DNA from: Bryobacteraceae bacterium CoA2 C42
GTDB lineage: Bacteria; Acidobacteriota; Terriglobia; Bryobacterales; Bryobacteraceae
Length of the DNA stretch: 46,996 bases
Assembly: GCA_019931245.1 (NCBI GenBank)
Contig: JAINDL010000010.1
Location: 1 to 46,996 of the forward strand
Reading direction: 5' to 3'
The position numbers were made by a program, and so were the translations under genes. Numbering within the stretch: the first letter of the stretch is position 1; each line of letters begins with the position of its first letter. Shown piece after piece: positions 36,481-46,662 of the stretch. The notes under the pieces are model-generated. The model was not told where the DNA came from. It did no database searches and was given only the letters and a program-made list of their open reading frames with translations.

Positions 36481-37722
36481 TTAGATCGAGAAGAGGCGGC
36501 CTTTGTTCTGGCCGACCAGGATCTGGAAGAGGCGATGGCCGATTAACTCGTGCAGGCTCCAGAGTTCGCGGTTGGCGGCGAACATGCCGGCCGAGTCCTG
36601 CGGGCTGGCAACGCGGGGGCCGGCCGTCTTGAGCGCTTCGGTGGCTTCCTTGATGATGGGGTCGGTGAGGACCTCGCCGGCCATCTCCCAGAGGGTGATG
36701 AAGCGGTCGACGGCGGTGGGGAAGCTGACGGCGAAGACGCCGTGCTGGCTCGTGGATCTTGGCGGCTTGTAGTCGAGGTTGAAGGGTCCGTTGAAGCCGT
36801 GGCTGCGGAGGAGAACTAAGACGTTGAGCCAGTCGAAGGGGTTGATGAGGCCGACGGCGATATCGACGTCGTGTTTGAGGCTGTAGCCGTCGTTGATGTC
36901 GAAGTGCCAGAGTTTGTTGGCGAAGAGCATGCGGGCGAGGGCGGCGCGGACGGCGGTGCCCCACATGCGTTCGTGGAGATACTCGGGGTTAAGGCCAACC
37001 ATGGCGGGGTACTTCAGTTTGCCCGAGTGGATGAAGGCGAGCATGGCGTCGCTGGTGGGGAGGAGGATTTCGGCGACGGGTTCAAAGGGCTTGGCCTCCA
37101 TGCAGTGCTTGAGGGTGGCGCGGCCGAATTTTTTGGCCAGGTCGATGTCGGCTTCGCAGGCGGCGTTGAGGGTGTCGGCGTACCACTGGAGGACTTCGGT
37201 TTCGTCGATGGCGCCCTGAATCCAGTAGCCGAGGGCGCCGGGCCAGTAGACGGCGAACTGGGCGCCGAGTTCGTGGCCGATTTTGACGGTATTGGCGACG
37301 CGCCAGGCGGCGTATTCGCGGATCTGGGCGGCTTCGGGCGCGGAGCTGGCGGCCCAGACGGGGTTATTGAAGGTCTCGGTGGTGACCATCGAGCACTGGA
37401 GGCCTTCCTTCTTCAGGGAGGCGCCGATGCGGCCGACGATTTCATCCTGCTGGGCCTGGCCGAGGCCGGCGGTGGGGATGACGTCGGTGTCGTGGGTGCA
37501 CCAGTAGCCGATGCCGATTTTGGCGTACTCTTCGATGATGCGTTCAAAACCGATGGCGGGGCGGGTCTTGTCCTGGAAGAGCGAGTTGCCTTCGTAGGCG
37601 GCGGCCCATTGGGGGCCGGTGATGAAGAATTTGCGCCGGGTTTCCGGGGAATAGGCGCCGCCGCAGGCCGCGGCGAGGCGCTCAACGAGAGCTTGTTGCT
37701 GGTTGGGTTCGAGAGCAGACAT
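36481..37722 (-). CDS. xylose-isomerase-family sugar isomerase
   Basis: A 413-residue TIM-barrel enzyme of the xylose isomerase (XylA) family, divergent overall but with the complete active site. By spacing I can align His77 and Asp80 (CTHDTD) with the ring-opening pair, Glu209 and Lys211 (MEAKP), Glu247 and His250 (NPEYLHE), Asp275 (HFDIND), Asp285 and Asp287 (HDVD), and Asp317 (LDYKPPR), the two-metal set of classical enzymes. The gaps between these residues are almost identical to those in Streptomyces xylose isomerase. Thus an aldose-ketose isomerase is likely; the sugar could be xylose, rhamnose-like or another. A small membrane protein follows it; no xylulokinase is nearby. Starts 47 nt from the divergent acs gene. 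Confidence 0.85.
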   Translation of the reverse strand: MSALEPNQQQALVERLAAACGGAYSPETRRKFFITGPQWAAAYEGNSLFQDKTRPAIGFERIIEEYAKIGIGYWCTHDTDVIPTAGLGQAQQDEIVGRIGASLKKEGLQCSMVTTETFNNPVWAASSAPEAAQIREYAAWRVANTVKIGHELGAQFAVYWPGALGYWIQGAIDETEVLQWYADTLNAACEADIDLAKKFGRATLKHCMEAKPFEPVAEILLPTSDAMLAFIHSGKLKYPAMVGLNPEYLHERMWGTAVRAALARMLFANKLWHFDINDGYSLKHDVDIAVGLINPFDWLNVLVLLRSHGFNGPFNLDYKPPRSTSQHGVFAVSFPTAVDRFITLWEMAGEVLTDPIIKEATEALKTAGPRVASPQDSAGMFAANRELWSLHELIGHRLFQILVGQNKGRLFSI

Positions 37723-37769
37723 AACGGAAGACGAGACACCATGATATCGCGGTTGATAGAATCGCCAGA

Positions 37770-39722
37770 ATGACGCAAGACGCTAAACCCGTATCGCTTC
37801 CGACCCTGGTGCCCCCGTCGGAGGAGTTTGTCCGGCAGGCCAACGTGAGTGGGATGGAGGCTTATCGCGCGCTCTACGCGCGGGCTTTGAACAACACCGA
37901 GGAGTTCTGGGGCCAGTTGGCCGAGCAGGAGCTCGCCTGGTTTGAGCGGTTTGAGAAGCCGCTTGAGTGGAACGCGCCGTTCGCCAAATGGTTTGTGGGC
38001 GGGAAGATCAACGTCTGCTACAACTGCGTGGACCGTCATGCGGAGAACGGGCGGGGCAACAAGGCGGCGATTATCTTTGAGGGCGAACCGGGCGACCAGC
38101 GGACGATTACGTATCGCGAACTGCAGCGGCTGGTGACGCGGTTTGCCAGTTCGCTGCTCGAGTTGGGTTTAAAGACCGGCGACCGGGCGGTGATCTACAT
38201 GCCGATGATTCCCGAGGCCGCGATTGCCATGCTGGGCTGCGCGCGGCTGGGCATTCCGCACTCGGTGGTGTTCGGCGGGTTTTCGGCCGAGGCGTTGAAG
38301 GCGCGGATTCAGGACCTGGAAGCGGCGGTGGTGATTACGGCCGATGGCGGGTGGCGGCGCGGCAAGGAGATCCGGCTGAAGGATGCCGTCGATGAGGCGT
38401 TGCGGGAGTGCCCGACGGTGCGGCATACGGTGGTGTACCAGCGCACCGGTTCAGAAGTGAAGATGGAGAAGGGCCGGGACCACTGGTGGCACGTGCTCGA
38501 TGAGGCGGCGAGCGAGAACGTGGCGCCGGTGCCGCTCGATAGCGAGCATCCGCTGTACGTACTGTACACGTCGGGGACGACGGGCAAGCCAAAGGGGATT
38601 CTGCATACCTCGGCCGGGTATCTGCTGCAGGCGACGATGACGTCGAAGTGGGTGTTCGACCTGAAGGAGCAGGACACGTACTGGTGCACGGCGGACGTGG
38701 GTTGGGTGACGGGGCACAGCTACGTGGTGTACGGCCCGCTGTCGTGCGGCGCGACGAACTTCATGTACGAAGGAGCGCCGGATACGCCGGCTTTTGACCG
38801 CTGGTGGCGGCTGATTGACAAATATAAAATTTCAGTTTTCTACACCTCGCCGACGGCGATCCGGGCGTTGATCCGGCAGGGCGACCATTGGCCGGAGCGG
38901 CATAATCTGGGTTCGCTGCGGTTGTTGGGTTCGGTGGGCGAACCGATCAACCCGGCCGCCTGGGACTGGTATTACCGGGTGATTGGCGGCAGCCGGTGCC
39001 CGATTGTGGATACGTGGTGGCAGACCGAGACGGGGGCGATTCTGATTTCGCCGATGCCGGGGGCGACGCCGCTCAAGCCGGGTTCGGGGACGATGCCGAT
39101 GCCGGGGATTGTGCCGGAGATTGTGGACCACAACGGGCACGCGGTGGAGGACGGCAAAGAGGGCTTCCTGATTATGCGCAAGCCATGGCCGAGCATGCTG
39201 CGGACGATTTGGGGGGATGCCGAGCGGTACAAGGAGCAATACTGGTCGCGCTTTCCGGGCTACTACTTCACGGGGGACGCGGCGCGGAAGGATAAAGACG
39301 GCTACTTCTGGATTCTCGGCCGGGTGGATGACGTGATGAACGTCAGCGGCCACCGGCTGAGCACGATGGAGATTGAGTCGGCGCTCGTGAAGCATCCGGC
39401 GGTGGCCGAGGCGGCGGTGGTGGGTAAGCCGCACGAGATTACGGGGCAGGCGGTGTGCTGCTTTGTGACCTTGAAGAAGAACGCCAAGGATGTGGACACG
39501 CTGGGCAAGGAGTTGCGGCAGTGGGTGGCGCACGAGATTGGACCGTTTGCGCGGCCGGAGGAGATTCGGTTTACCGAGTCTTTGCCGAAGACGCGGAGCG
39601 GGAAGATCATGCGGCGGCTGTTGCGGGAGATTGTGACGTCGAATACGGTGGCGGGTGATGTGACCACGCTCGAAGACATGAACGTGTTGACGTCGCTGGC
39701 GTCGCAGCACGATGAGGATTAG
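37770..39722 (+). CDS. acs: acetyl-CoA synthetase
   Basis: AMP-forming acetate--CoA ligase, 650 residues as usual for Acs. Markers: [17 protein letters not shown], the P-loop [40 protein letters not shown] (acetyl-binding Trp) and the C-terminal [11 protein letters not shown], whose lysine is the target of acetylation control in Salmonella. It makes acetyl-CoA from acetate for biosynthesis or the glyoxylate cycle. The gene ends 232 bp before the guanidine operon; an intrinsic terminator at 39899-39919 might end its transcripts too, though it is 177 bp beyond the stop. Confidence 0.96.
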   Translation: MTQDAKPVSLPTLVPPSEEFVRQANVSGMEAYRALYARALNNTEEFWGQLAEQELAWFERFEKPLEWNAPFAKWFVGGKINVCYNCVDRHAENGRGNKAAIIFEGEPGDQRTITYRELQRLVTRFASSLLELGLKTGDRAVIYMPMIPEAAIAMLGCARLGIPHSVVFGGFSAEALKARIQDLEAAVVITADGGWRRGKEIRLKDAVDEALRECPTVRHTVVYQRTGSEVKMEKGRDHWWHVLDEAASENVAPVPLDSEHPLYVLYTSGTTGKPKGILHTSAGYLLQATMTSKWVFDLKEQDTYWCTADVGWVTGHSYVVYGPLSCGATNFMYEGAPDTPAFDRWWRLIDKYKISVFYTSPTAIRALIRQGDHWPERHNLGSLRLLGSVGEPINPAAWDWYYRVIGGSRCPIVDTWWQTETGAILISPMPGATPLKPGSGTMPMPGIVPEIVDHNGHAVEDGKEGFLIMRKPWPSMLRTIWGDAERYKEQYWSRFPGYYFTGDAARKDKDGYFWILGRVDDVMNVSGHRLSTMEIESALVKHPAVAEAAVVGKPHEITGQAVCCFVTLKKNAKDVDTLGKELRQWVAHEIGPFARPEEIRFTESLPKTRSGKIMRRLLREIVTSNTVAGDVTTLEDMNVLTSLASQHDED

Positions 39723-39756
39723 TTTTTTGAATCAAGGGTAGTTGTATTTTTGTTAC

Positions 39757-39838
39757 GCGGCGGGGTAGGCAGCGTGCCATCCTATGGGCATGCAGCCCCC
39801 CGCCGCCAACCAAACCCGTGGAGAAGTTTCTCTCGCGG
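39757..39838 (+). promoter_or_regulatory. structured RNA leader upstream of the guanidine operon (candidate riboswitch/attenuator)
   Basis: Two strong stem-loops precede the UAAP1 gene. Hairpin A (39757-39806): arms GCGGCGGGG and CCCCGCCGC pair over 9 bp, then after a TA bulge GGC/GCC, then after an A/A mismatch GCGTGCC/GGCATGC, closing an 8-nt loop. Hairpin B (about 39816-39838): CCGTG-GAGA pairs with TCTC-CGCGG with one bulged T. A polypyrimidine tract (39877-39899) and the terminator follow. A weak -10-like TATTTT at 39745-39750 would place the transcription start at about hairpin A. The hallmark CTAGGGTTCC and CTGGTCCGAGAG sequences of guanidine-I (ykkC) are not seen, nor the ACGA loops of guanidine-II. 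Structure is seen directly; regulation is inferred. Confidence 0.5.
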
Positions 39839-39898
39839 TCATGCTGCGGTTGACGCGGATGGATGTTTGCTGCGGTCCTCCCTCCTTCCTTCCTTTCT

Positions 39899-39919
39899 CA
39901 GCGGTTCCCGCTGGTTTTT
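39899..39919 (+). terminator. intrinsic terminator in the leader of the guanidine operon
   Basis: Stem CAGCGG / CCGCTG with a 3-nt loop TTC, extended by a G-T wobble pair, followed by G and then five T residues (39915-39919). It lies 36 nt before the UAAP1 ATG, upstream of its AGGAG. Placed here it either ends acs transcripts or, together with the folded leader upstream, acts as a conditional terminator that gates the operon. Confidence 0.75.
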
Positions 39920-39954
39920 AAATCCCCGATTGCCATTTTAAGGAGTTGATTCCC

Positions 39955-40674
39955 ATGTCGACGGAAACGTCCGTACTTTGGGAAGAGTCCCTGCCTGGCG
40001 GTAGCATCTGGTCCCACGTATTCAAGCGCGGCACGGCGTTGCGCATTACGGATACGGAGGGCGGAGCGAACGTCTCGGTACTCTTCTATAACGCTGACAA
40101 TTTTGTGGAGCGTTACAACATGCCCGATACGCTGAAGTGTCAGCACACGGCGCATTTGACGGTGGGCCACTGCCTGTACTCGGATATGGGGCGGGTGATG
40201 GCCTCGATCACCCACGATGACCTGGGCTGGCATGATCCGCTGACCGGCTTTTCGAACAAGGCGATTGTGGAGCGGCAGTTCGGCGCCGGGTCGTATCAGC
40301 AGCTGCGGAACGGGTGGCATACGAATGCGCAGGACCTGATTCTGGTGGAGCTGGCCAAATACGGGATGAATGAGCGGGACTTCACGGCGAGCGTGAACCT
40401 GTTCAGCAAGGTGGTGGTGGAAGAGGACGGTTCGTTCCGGTATGTGGAGGGCCATTCGCCGGCGGGATCGACCGTGGAGCTGCGCAGCGATATGAACACG
40501 CTCATGATTTTATGTACCTGCCCGCATCCGATGGCGCCGGGCGGGGCATGGGCGCCGAAGCCGGTGGGGCTGACGGTGAAGCGGGTGCCGCTGGCGGGCG
40601 CGGAGGATCCTTGCTGGTTGTCGCGGCCGGAGAACGGGCGCGGGTTCACGTTGACCGAGAGGTATTTTCTATGA
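39955..40674 (+). CDS. urea amidolyase-associated protein 1 (DUF1989), carboxyguanidine deiminase subunit CgdA/B type
   Basis: A 239-residue DUF1989 protein of the UAAP1 (TIGR03425) type. The family is known from operons with urea carboxylase; two such proteins were shown in Pseudomonas to form carboxyguanidine deiminase (CgdAB), which turns carboxyguanidine into allophanate and ammonia. Markers: [54 protein letters not shown] and [16 protein letters not shown], where Cys residues near the end may bind metal. A good AGGAG lies 9 nt before ATG 39955; the in-frame TTG at 39946 is less likely. Its stop overlaps the ATG of the next gene (ATGA). Confidence 0.9.
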   Translation: MSTETSVLWEESLPGGSIWSHVFKRGTALRITDTEGGANVSVLFYNADNFVERYNMPDTLKCQHTAHLTVGHCLYSDMGRVMASITHDDLGWHDPLTGFSNKAIVERQFGAGSYQQLRNGWHTNAQDLILVELAKYGMNERDFTASVNLFSKVVVEEDGSFRYVEGHSPAGSTVELRSDMNTLMILCTCPHPMAPGGAWAPKPVGLTVKRVPLAGAEDPCWLSRPENGRGFTLTERYFL

Positions 40675-41312
40675 GCTTAGTCGAGAGCCAGTTGACGCCG
40701 GAGACGGCGGTGTACCGGCAGGTGGTGCCGGCGGGGGATGGTTGGATTCACGAAGTCAAGCAGGGGCAGATCTTCCGGATTGTCGATCTCGAAGGCAATC
40801 AGGCGGCGGATACGCTGTTTTTCAATGCCCACGACTACAGCGACCGGTACAGCGCCGTGGACACGATTCGGGAGCAGGGCAGCCTGTACCTGACGACGGG
40901 TTCGGAGTTGAAGACGATTCACGGCCATACGCTGATGACGATCGTCGCCGATACGTGCGGGCGGCACGATACGGTGGGCGGGGCTTGCGCGATGGAATCG
41001 AACATGGTGCGGTACGCCATTGAGAAGCGCTCGATGCACGCCTGCCGGCAGACGTTCGTGCGGTTGGCGCTCGAGTGGGGCGGGGGCCTCGAAAAGCGCG
41101 ACATCACACACAACGTGAACTTCTTCATGAATGTGCCGGTGACGCCGGCGGGGAAGTTGACGTTTGAAGATGGCGTGAGCGCGCCGGGCAAGTACGTGGA
41201 GATGCGGGCGGAGATGGATACGCTCGTGCTGATTTCGAACTGCCCGCAGTTGAATAACCCCTGCAACGCGTATAACCCGACTCCTGTTGAGGTCATGATC
41301 TGGGATGTTTAA
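40671..41312 (+). CDS. urea amidolyase-associated protein 2 (DUF1989), carboxyguanidine deiminase subunit CgdA/B type
   Basis: A 213-residue paralogue of the preceding gene, of the UAAP2 (TIGR03424) type; together they would form the heteromeric carboxyguanidine deiminase. Markers: [70 protein letters not shown] and [20 protein letters not shown]. Conserved Cys and His residues in these segments fit a metal-dependent deiminase. ATG 40671 overlaps the UAAP1 stop; the frame is open upstream but that portion lies inside UAAP1. Its end overlaps the carboxylase start by 8 nt. The three genes are thus translated as a unit. Confidence 0.9.
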   Translation: MSLVESQLTPETAVYRQVVPAGDGWIHEVKQGQIFRIVDLEGNQAADTLFFNAHDYSDRYSAVDTIREQGSLYLTTGSELKTIHGHTLMTIVADTCGRHDTVGGACAMESNMVRYAIEKRSMHACRQTFVRLALEWGGGLEKRDITHNVNFFMNVPVTPAGKLTFEDGVSAPGKYVEMRAEMDTLVLISNCPQLNNPCNAYNPTPVEVMIWDV

Positions 41313-44300
41313 GAAAGTACTCATAGCCAACCGGGGAGCGATTGCCTGCCGGGTGATCCGGACGCTGCGGCGGATGGGCATTGCTTCGGTGGCCGTATAT
41401 TCCGAGGCGGACACGGGTTCGCTGCACGTGGCGCAGGCCGATGAGGCGGTGCTGCTAGGGCCGTCTTTGGCGGCGGAGAGTTATCTCGACACCGCGAAAG
41501 TGCTGGCGGCGGCGAAGGCCACGGGGGCGGAGGCGATCCACCCGGGCTATGGGTTCTTGAGCGAAAACGCGGGCTTTGCCGAGGCGTGCCGGGCGGCGGG
41601 GATTGCGTTTATCGGCCCGGCGCCGGAGCACCTGCGGGCATTTGGTTTGAAGCATACGGCACGCGAGTTGGCGGCGGCGAACGCGGTGCCGCTGGCGCCG
41701 GGTTCGGGTCTGGTGGGCTCGCTCGAAGACGCGCAGGCGGAGGCGGCGCGGATTGGCTATCCGGTGATGCTGAAGAGTACGGCCGGGGGCGGGGGCATCG
41801 GGATGCAGGTGTGTCACCGGGCCGAGGATCTGGCCGGCGCCTATGAGACGGTGGCGCGGTTGAGCCAGGCGAACTTCAAGGACGGGGGCATGTTCCTCGA
41901 GAAGTTCGTGGCGCGGGCGCGGCATATTGAAGTGCAGATTTTCGGGGACGGGAAGGGCGAGGTGATTGCGCTGGGGGAGCGCGACTGTTCGCTGCAGCGG
42001 CGGAACCAGAAAGTGGTAGAGGAGACGCCGGCGCCGGACCTGCCGGAGGAGATTCGGCAGGCGCTGTTTGGCGCGGCGGAGCGATTGGGGCGGGCGGTGC
42101 AGTACGCCAACGCGGGGACGGTGGAGTTTCTGTACGACGCCGATACGCGGGAGTTTTACTTCCTTGAAGTGAACACGCGGCTGCAGGTGGAGCACGGGGT
42201 GACGGAGCAGGTGACGGGGGTGGACCTCGTCGAATGGATGGTGCGGCAGGCGGCGGGCGAGTTGGAGTTGCAGCGGCCCGCGGTGTGCGGCGCCTCGATT
42301 CAGGTGCGGGTGTACGCCGAAGATCCGGGGCAGAACTTCCGGCCGTCTTCGGGACAGTTGACGGCGGCGAGTTTTCCGGCCGGGGCGCGCGTCGAGACCT
42401 GGGTGGAGCGGGGCAGCGAAATTACGCCGTTCTATGACCCGATGATTGCGAAGGTGATTGTGACGGGCGCCAACCGGGGGGAGGCGATCGGGAAGCTGCG
42501 GGAGGCGCTCGAGGAGACGCAGGTGGCCGGGATTGCCACCAACGTGGAGTATCTGCGGCAGGTGGTGGCGTCGGAGGTGTTCCGGGGAGCGTCGATGACG
42601 ACGGCGTATTTGAACGCGTTTCAGTATGTCTCGCATGCGGTGGACGTGCTGGACGGCGGGACGCAGACGACGGTGCAGGACTACCCGGGGCGGCTGGGTT
42701 ATTGGGAAGTGGGCGTGCCGCCGTCGGGACCGATGGACGCGCTTGCGTTCCGCCTCGCGAACCGGCTGGTGGGGAACGGGGAGGGCGCGGCGGGGCTGGA
42801 ATGCACCGTGACGGGTCCGACGCTTCAGTTTCGCTGCGATGCCGTGATTGCCTTGACGGGCGCGGACATGGAGGCGAAGCTCGACGGCAAGCGGGTGCCG
42901 CGGTGGGAGGCGATGGCCGTGCGGGCCGGGCAGACGCTGCGGATGAACCAGGTGGTGGGCGCGGGGATCCGGGCCTACGTGGCGGTGCGCGGGGGATTCG
43001 ACGTGCCGGAGTATCTGGGGAGCCGGGCCACGTTTGCGCTGGGTAAGTTTGGCGGGCACGGGGGCAGGGTGCTGCGGGCCGGGGACGTGCTGCCGGTGCG
43101 CGAATTGACGGCGGGGGCGGCGGAGCGGACGGAGCATGCACCGGAGTACGGGAACCGGTGGGAGATCGGGGTGTTGTACGGGCCGTACGGGGCGCCGGAC
43201 TACATGACGGATGGCGACATCGCCCTGTTCTTCTCCACCGACTGGAAGGTGCACTACAACTCCGATCGAACCGGGGTGCGGCTGATTGGGCCGAAGCCGG
43301 AGTGGGCGCGGAAGGACGGGGGCGAGGCGGGCCTGCATCCTTCGAACGTGCACGACAACGCCTATGCCGTGGGCACGGTGGACTTCACGGGAGACATGCC
43401 GATTATCCTGGGGCCGGACGGGCCGAGCCTGGGGGGATTTGTTTGTCCGGCGACGATTGTGTCGGCGGAGCTGTGGAAGATGGGGCAGTTGAAGGCCGGC
43501 GACACCGTGCGGTTCCGGCGGATGACGAATCAGCAGGCGGTGCAGCTGGAGTGGGAGCTGGACCGGGCCATTGCGGGGCTGACGCGGCTGCCCGGGCTGT
43601 TTGCCGGGGTGGGAGAGGAGCCGGCCATTGTGATGGCGCACGGGGATACGCTCTACCGGACGGCCGGGGATAAGTATCTGCTGGTGGAGTTCGGCGAGCC
43701 GGTGCTGGACATGAGGCTGCGCTTCCGGGTGCAGGCGATGGCGCACTGGCTGGGGCAGCAGCAGATTCCGGGGGTGATCGACATTACGCCGGGCATCCGG
43801 ACGCTGCAGGTGCACTACGACAGTAGGCAGCTCTCGCGGACGGAGTTGCTGGAGATTCTGGCGCAGTCCGAGGGGCGAACGGAGGAGGAGGTGCCGTCGC
43901 GGATTGTGCATCTGCCGTTGAGCTGGGAGGATCCGCAGACGCTGCTGGCGATTCAGAAGTACATGCAGAGCGTGCGGCCGGATGCGCCGTGGTGCCCTTC
44001 GAACATTGAGTTTATCCGGCGGATTAATGGGCTCGATTCGGTGGAGGACGTCAAGCGCATCGTGTTTGACGCCAGCTACCTGGTGATGGGCCTGGGTGAC
44101 GTTTACCTGGGTGCGCCGGTGGCGACGCCGACCGATCCGCGGCACCGGCTGGTGACGACCAAGTACAATCCGGCGCGGACGTGGACGCCGGAGAACGCGG
44201 TGGGGATCGGCGGGGCTTACCTGTGCGTGTACGGCATGGAGGGGCCGGGCGGCTATCAGTTTGTGGGTCGGACGATTCAGATGTGGAACACCTACAAGAG

Positions 44301-44832
44301 CACGGAGGCTTTTGAGCCGGGCAAACCGTGGCTGCTGCGGGGGTTCGACCAGATTCGCTTCTTCCCGGTGGGCGCGGAGGAGCTGCTCGAGTACCGGAAG
44401 GCGTTTCCGCTGGGTAGATATCCGGTAAAGATTGAGCCGGCGACCTACCGGCTGGCGCCGCCGCCGCCGGGGACGGCGGAGTTCAAGGCGCGGCAGCAGG
44501 CGGCGTTTGAAGCCGAGCGGGAGCGGTGGGGCAAGAACGCGGCGGTGGCCGAGGTGTTTGAAGAGGCGCCGCCGGCGCCGGAACTGGACGTGCCGCCCGG
44601 GTGCCGGGCGCTGCGGGCGCCGACGACGGCGAGCGTGTGGAGCGTGGAGATTGCCGTGGGGCAGATGGTGAGCGAGGGGGGCCGGCTGGTGATTCTGGAG
44701 GCGATGAAGATGGAGGTGGCGGTGTGTTCGCCGGTGAATGGATTGGTGCGGCAGGTGCTGGTGGCGCAGGGCGGGGTGGTGCAGGCGGGTCAGGCGTTGT
44801 TGATTGTCGAGGAGGCTCCCGATGCTGAGTGA
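41305..44832 (+). CDS. biotin-dependent urea/guanidine carboxylase
   Basis: An 1175-residue enzyme that carboxylates urea to allophanate or guanidine to carboxyguanidine with ATP and bicarbonate. Residues 1-450 are the biotin carboxylase with ATP-grasp motifs ([35 protein letters not shown]). Residues ~455-1060 are the carboxyltransferase, related to KipI/KipA allophanate hydrolase subunits ([47 protein letters not shown]). Residues ~1095-1175 are the biotin carrier with biotinylated Lys1135 in EAMKMEV. Linked UAAP1/UAAP2 genes favour guanidine as the true substrate, as in characterised guanidine carboxylases; the residue that separates the two specificities was not assigned here. BirA for biotinylation is encoded at 3934. 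Its stop overlaps the allophanate hydrolase start. Confidence 0.93.
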   Translation: MFKKVLIANRGAIACRVIRTLRRMGIASVAVYSEADTGSLHVAQADEAVLLGPSLAAESYLDTAKVLAAAKATGAEAIHPGYGFLSENAGFAEACRAAGIAFIGPAPEHLRAFGLKHTARELAAANAVPLAPGSGLVGSLEDAQAEAARIGYPVMLKSTAGGGGIGMQVCHRAEDLAGAYETVARLSQANFKDGGMFLEKFVARARHIEVQIFGDGKGEVIALGERDCSLQRRNQKVVEETPAPDLPEEIRQALFGAAERLGRAVQYANAGTVEFLYDADTREFYFLEVNTRLQVEHGVTEQVTGVDLVEWMVRQAAGELELQRPAVCGASIQVRVYAEDPGQNFRPSSGQLTAASFPAGARVETWVERGSEITPFYDPMIAKVIVTGANRGEAIGKLREALEETQVAGIATNVEYLRQVVASEVFRGASMTTAYLNAFQYVSHAVDVLDGGTQTTVQDYPGRLGYWEVGVPPSGPMDALAFRLANRLVGNGEGAAGLECTVTGPTLQFRCDAVIALTGADMEAKLDGKRVPRWEAMAVRAGQTLRMNQVVGAGIRAYVAVRGGFDVPEYLGSRATFALGKFGGHGGRVLRAGDVLPVRELTAGAAERTEHAPEYGNRWEIGVLYGPYGAPDYMTDGDIALFFSTDWKVHYNSDRTGVRLIGPKPEWARKDGGEAGLHPSNVHDNAYAVGTVDFTGDMPIILGPDGPSLGGFVCPATIVSAELWKMGQLKAGDTVRFRRMTNQQAVQLEWELDRAIAGLTRLPGLFAGVGEEPAIVMAHGDTLYRTAGDKYLLVEFGEPVLDMRLRFRVQAMAHWLGQQQIPGVIDITPGIRTLQVHYDSRQLSRTELLEILAQSEGRTEEEVPSRIVHLPLSWEDPQTLLAIQKYMQSVRPDAPWCPSNIEFIRRINGLDSVEDVKRIVFDASYLVMGLGDVYLGAPVATPTDPRHRLVTTKYNPARTWTPENAVGIGGAYLCVYGMEGPGGYQFVGRTIQMWNTYKSTEAFEPGKPWLLRGFDQIRFFPVGAEELLEYRKAFPLGRYPVKIEPATYRLAPPPPGTAEFKARQQAAFEAERERWGKNAAVAEVFEEAPPAPELDVPPGCRALRAPTTASVWSVEIAVGQMVSEGGRLVILEAMKMEVAVCSPVNGLVRQVLVAQGGVVQAGQALLIVEEAPDAE

Positions 44833-46612
44833 GTTGAGCTTTGATCTCGAGACGCTGCGGAGCGGGTACCTGGCCGGGCGGTTTACGCCGGCCGAGGTGG
44901 TGGCGGAGGCGCGGCGGCGGGCGGGGGGCGGCCGGCCGGTGTGGATCGCGATGACGGACAACGCGCCGGCGGCGACGTTTGATGCGGCCAAGCCGCTGTC
45001 GGGCATTCCGTTTGCGGTGAAGGACAACATTGACGTCGCCGGGATGGAGACAACGGCGGGCTGCCCGGCCTACGCCTACCGGGCGGAGCGGACGGCGGTG
45101 GCGGTGCAGCGGTTGCTGGAGGCGGGGGCGGTGCTGATCGGCAAGACGAACCTGGACCAGTTTGCGACGGGACTGGTGGGGGTGCGGTCGCCGTACGGGG
45201 CGTGCGGGAGCGTGTTTGACGAGACGTACGTGTCGGGCGGGTCGAGTTCGGGTTCGGCGGTGGCGGTGGGGAAGGGGATGGTGACGTTTGCGCTGGGGAC
45301 GGATACGGCGGGGAGCGGGCGGGTTCCGGCGGCGTTCAATAATCTGGTGGGATTGAAGGCGACCAAGGGGGTGGTGCCGGCGAGCGGGGTGGTGCCGGCG
45401 TGCCGGACGCTGGACTGCGTTACGGTGTTTGCGCTGACGTGCGGGGACGCGGCGGCGGTGTTGGAGGTGGCAGGCGGCTTTGACGAGACGGACGCGTACT
45501 CGCGGCCGAGGCGCGTGGCGGCGCAGCCGTGGGCGGTGGGGGCATTCCGGTTCGGGGTGCCGCAGAGGGAGCTGCTGCAGTTCTTTGGGGACGCCGAGGC
45601 GGAGGCGCTGTACTGGCGGGCGGTGGCGCAGTTGGAGGCGTTGGGGGGGACGCGGGTGGAGATTGATTTTCAGGGTTTCCGGGAGAGCGCGGAACTGCTG
45701 TACGCGGGGCCGTGGGTGAGCGAGCGGCTGGCGGCGATCTCGTCGTTCGTGGCGGCGCAGGCCGAGGCGATGCACCCGGTGGTGCGGCAGATTATTCAGG
45801 GGGCGAGCCGGTATTCGGCGCAGGATGGGTTTGAAGCCGAGTATAAGCTGGCGGCGCTGCGGCGGCGGACGGAGGCCGAGTGGCGGAAGATGGACGTGAT
45901 GCTGCTGCCGACGACGGGGACGATCTACAAGATTGCTGCCGTGGAGGCGGATCCGATCCGGCTGAATACGAATCTGGGCTACTACACGAACTTTGTGAAC
46001 TTGCTCGATTTGGCCGCGGTGGCGGTGCCGGCGGGATTCCGGGGCAACGGGTTGCCGTTTGGCGTGACGCTGATGGGGCCGGCGTTTTGCGAGCAGGGGC
46101 TGCTCGAGATGGGCGACCGGCTGCACCGGGCGCAGGGGCGGCACCTGGGCGGGACGATGGCGCGGCTGAGCGAGACGCCGGCGATGGCGGCCGCGGCCGT
46201 GCCGCCGGGCTGCGTGGCGGTGGCCGTGGTGGGGGCGCATTTGAGCGGCATGCCGCTGAACGGGCAGTTGACCGAGCGGGGGGCGAAGCTGCTGCGGACG
46301 ACGCGGACGGCGGGGCACTACCGGTTTTACGCGCTGCCCGGGACGACGCCGCCTAAGCCGGGGCTGGTGCGGACGGAGGGGGCCGTGGGGCAGGGCATCG
46401 AGGTCGAGGTGTGGGCGATGCCGGTGGAACACTACGGCAGTTTTGTGGCGCTGGTGCCGGCGCCGCTGTCGATCGGGTCGCTGGTGCTGGAGGACGGGTC
46501 GACGGTGCAGGGCTTCTTGTGTGAGCCGTATGCGGCGGCGGGGGCGACGGAGATTACGGCGCTGGGCGGATGGCGGAGCTACATGGCGACGCTGGCGAAG
46601 CCTGCGCGGTAG
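44822..46612 (+). CDS. atzF: allophanate hydrolase
   Basis: Hydrolyses allophanate to CO2 and two ammonia, the final step after carboxylation and deimination. 596 residues from ATG 44822, with AGGAGG 8 nt upstream; it overlaps the carboxylase end by 11 nt. The N-terminal ~440 residues are an amidase-signature domain with a complete triad: Lys67 (AVKDNID), cis-Ser141 (GGSSSGSA) and nucleophile Ser165 (TDTAGSGR). The 74- and 24-residue spacings match those reported for AtzF (Lys91, Ser165, Ser189). Residues ~460-596 form the C-terminal domain (GAHLSGMPLNGQL, YRFYALPGTTPPKPGL), which may act on an intermediate. The last ~40 codons are the first copy of a 166-bp tandem repeat. Confidence 0.94.
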   Translation: MLSELSFDLETLRSGYLAGRFTPAEVVAEARRRAGGGRPVWIAMTDNAPAATFDAAKPLSGIPFAVKDNIDVAGMETTAGCPAYAYRAERTAVAVQRLLEAGAVLIGKTNLDQFATGLVGVRSPYGACGSVFDETYVSGGSSSGSAVAVGKGMVTFALGTDTAGSGRVPAAFNNLVGLKATKGVVPASGVVPACRTLDCVTVFALTCGDAAAVLEVAGGFDETDAYSRPRRVAAQPWAVGAFRFGVPQRELLQFFGDAEAEALYWRAVAQLEALGGTRVEIDFQGFRESAELLYAGPWVSERLAAISSFVAAQAEAMHPVVRQIIQGASRYSAQDGFEAEYKLAALRRRTEAEWRKMDVMLLPTTGTIYKIAAVEADPIRLNTNLGYYTNFVNLLDLAAVAVPAGFRGNGLPFGVTLMGPAFCEQGLLEMGDRLHRAQGRHLGGTMARLSETPAMAAAAVPPGCVAVAVVGAHLSGMPLNGQLTERGAKLLRTTRTAGHYRFYALPGTTPPKPGLVRTEGAVGQGIEVEVWAMPVEHYGSFVALVPAPLSIGSLVLEDGSTVQGFLCEPYAAAGATEITALGGWRSYMATLAKPAR

Positions 46613-46662
46613 AGGACGCAGCGGCCGCTGATCTTGACGCGGTCGCTAGTGCCTGGAGGACG
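46579..46662 (-). other. short minus-strand frame, possible 3' end of a convergent gene embedded in the repeat
   Basis: On the minus strand the repeat unit spells RPPGTSDRVKISGRCVLY, then RAGFASVAM and a stop. The same frame recurs at 46745-46828 (copy 1/2 junction), and at the copy 2/3 junction with S to T and M to I changes next to the stop. Base differences within the RPPGT...RAGFA part (AAG/AAA, ACT/ACC) are synonymous in this frame. This suggests the original arrangement was atzF overlapping the end of a convergent gene, whose body would lie beyond the window; here the frame is blocked upstream by a stop at about 46722. Its product is not recognised. Confidence 0.4.

Noticed and set aside
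39750-39941. Leader peptide ORF before UAAP1
   Set aside because: It begins at a TTG without a ribosome-binding site and runs through the hairpins and terminator; no regulatory codon run is visible.
39723-39954. Guanidine-I (ykkC) riboswitch upstream of the operon
   Set aside because: A stretch ACCAAACCCGTGGAGA faintly recalls the 3' conserved part of ykkC, but the other two conserved elements are not found, so I report only an unclassified structured leader.
41455-45030. Open frame of about 1190 codons on the minus strand opposite the carboxylase and atzF start
   Set aside because: It is antisense to genes with full motifs, is rich in Arg/Pro/His as expected from the reverse of GC-rich codons, and resembles no protein.
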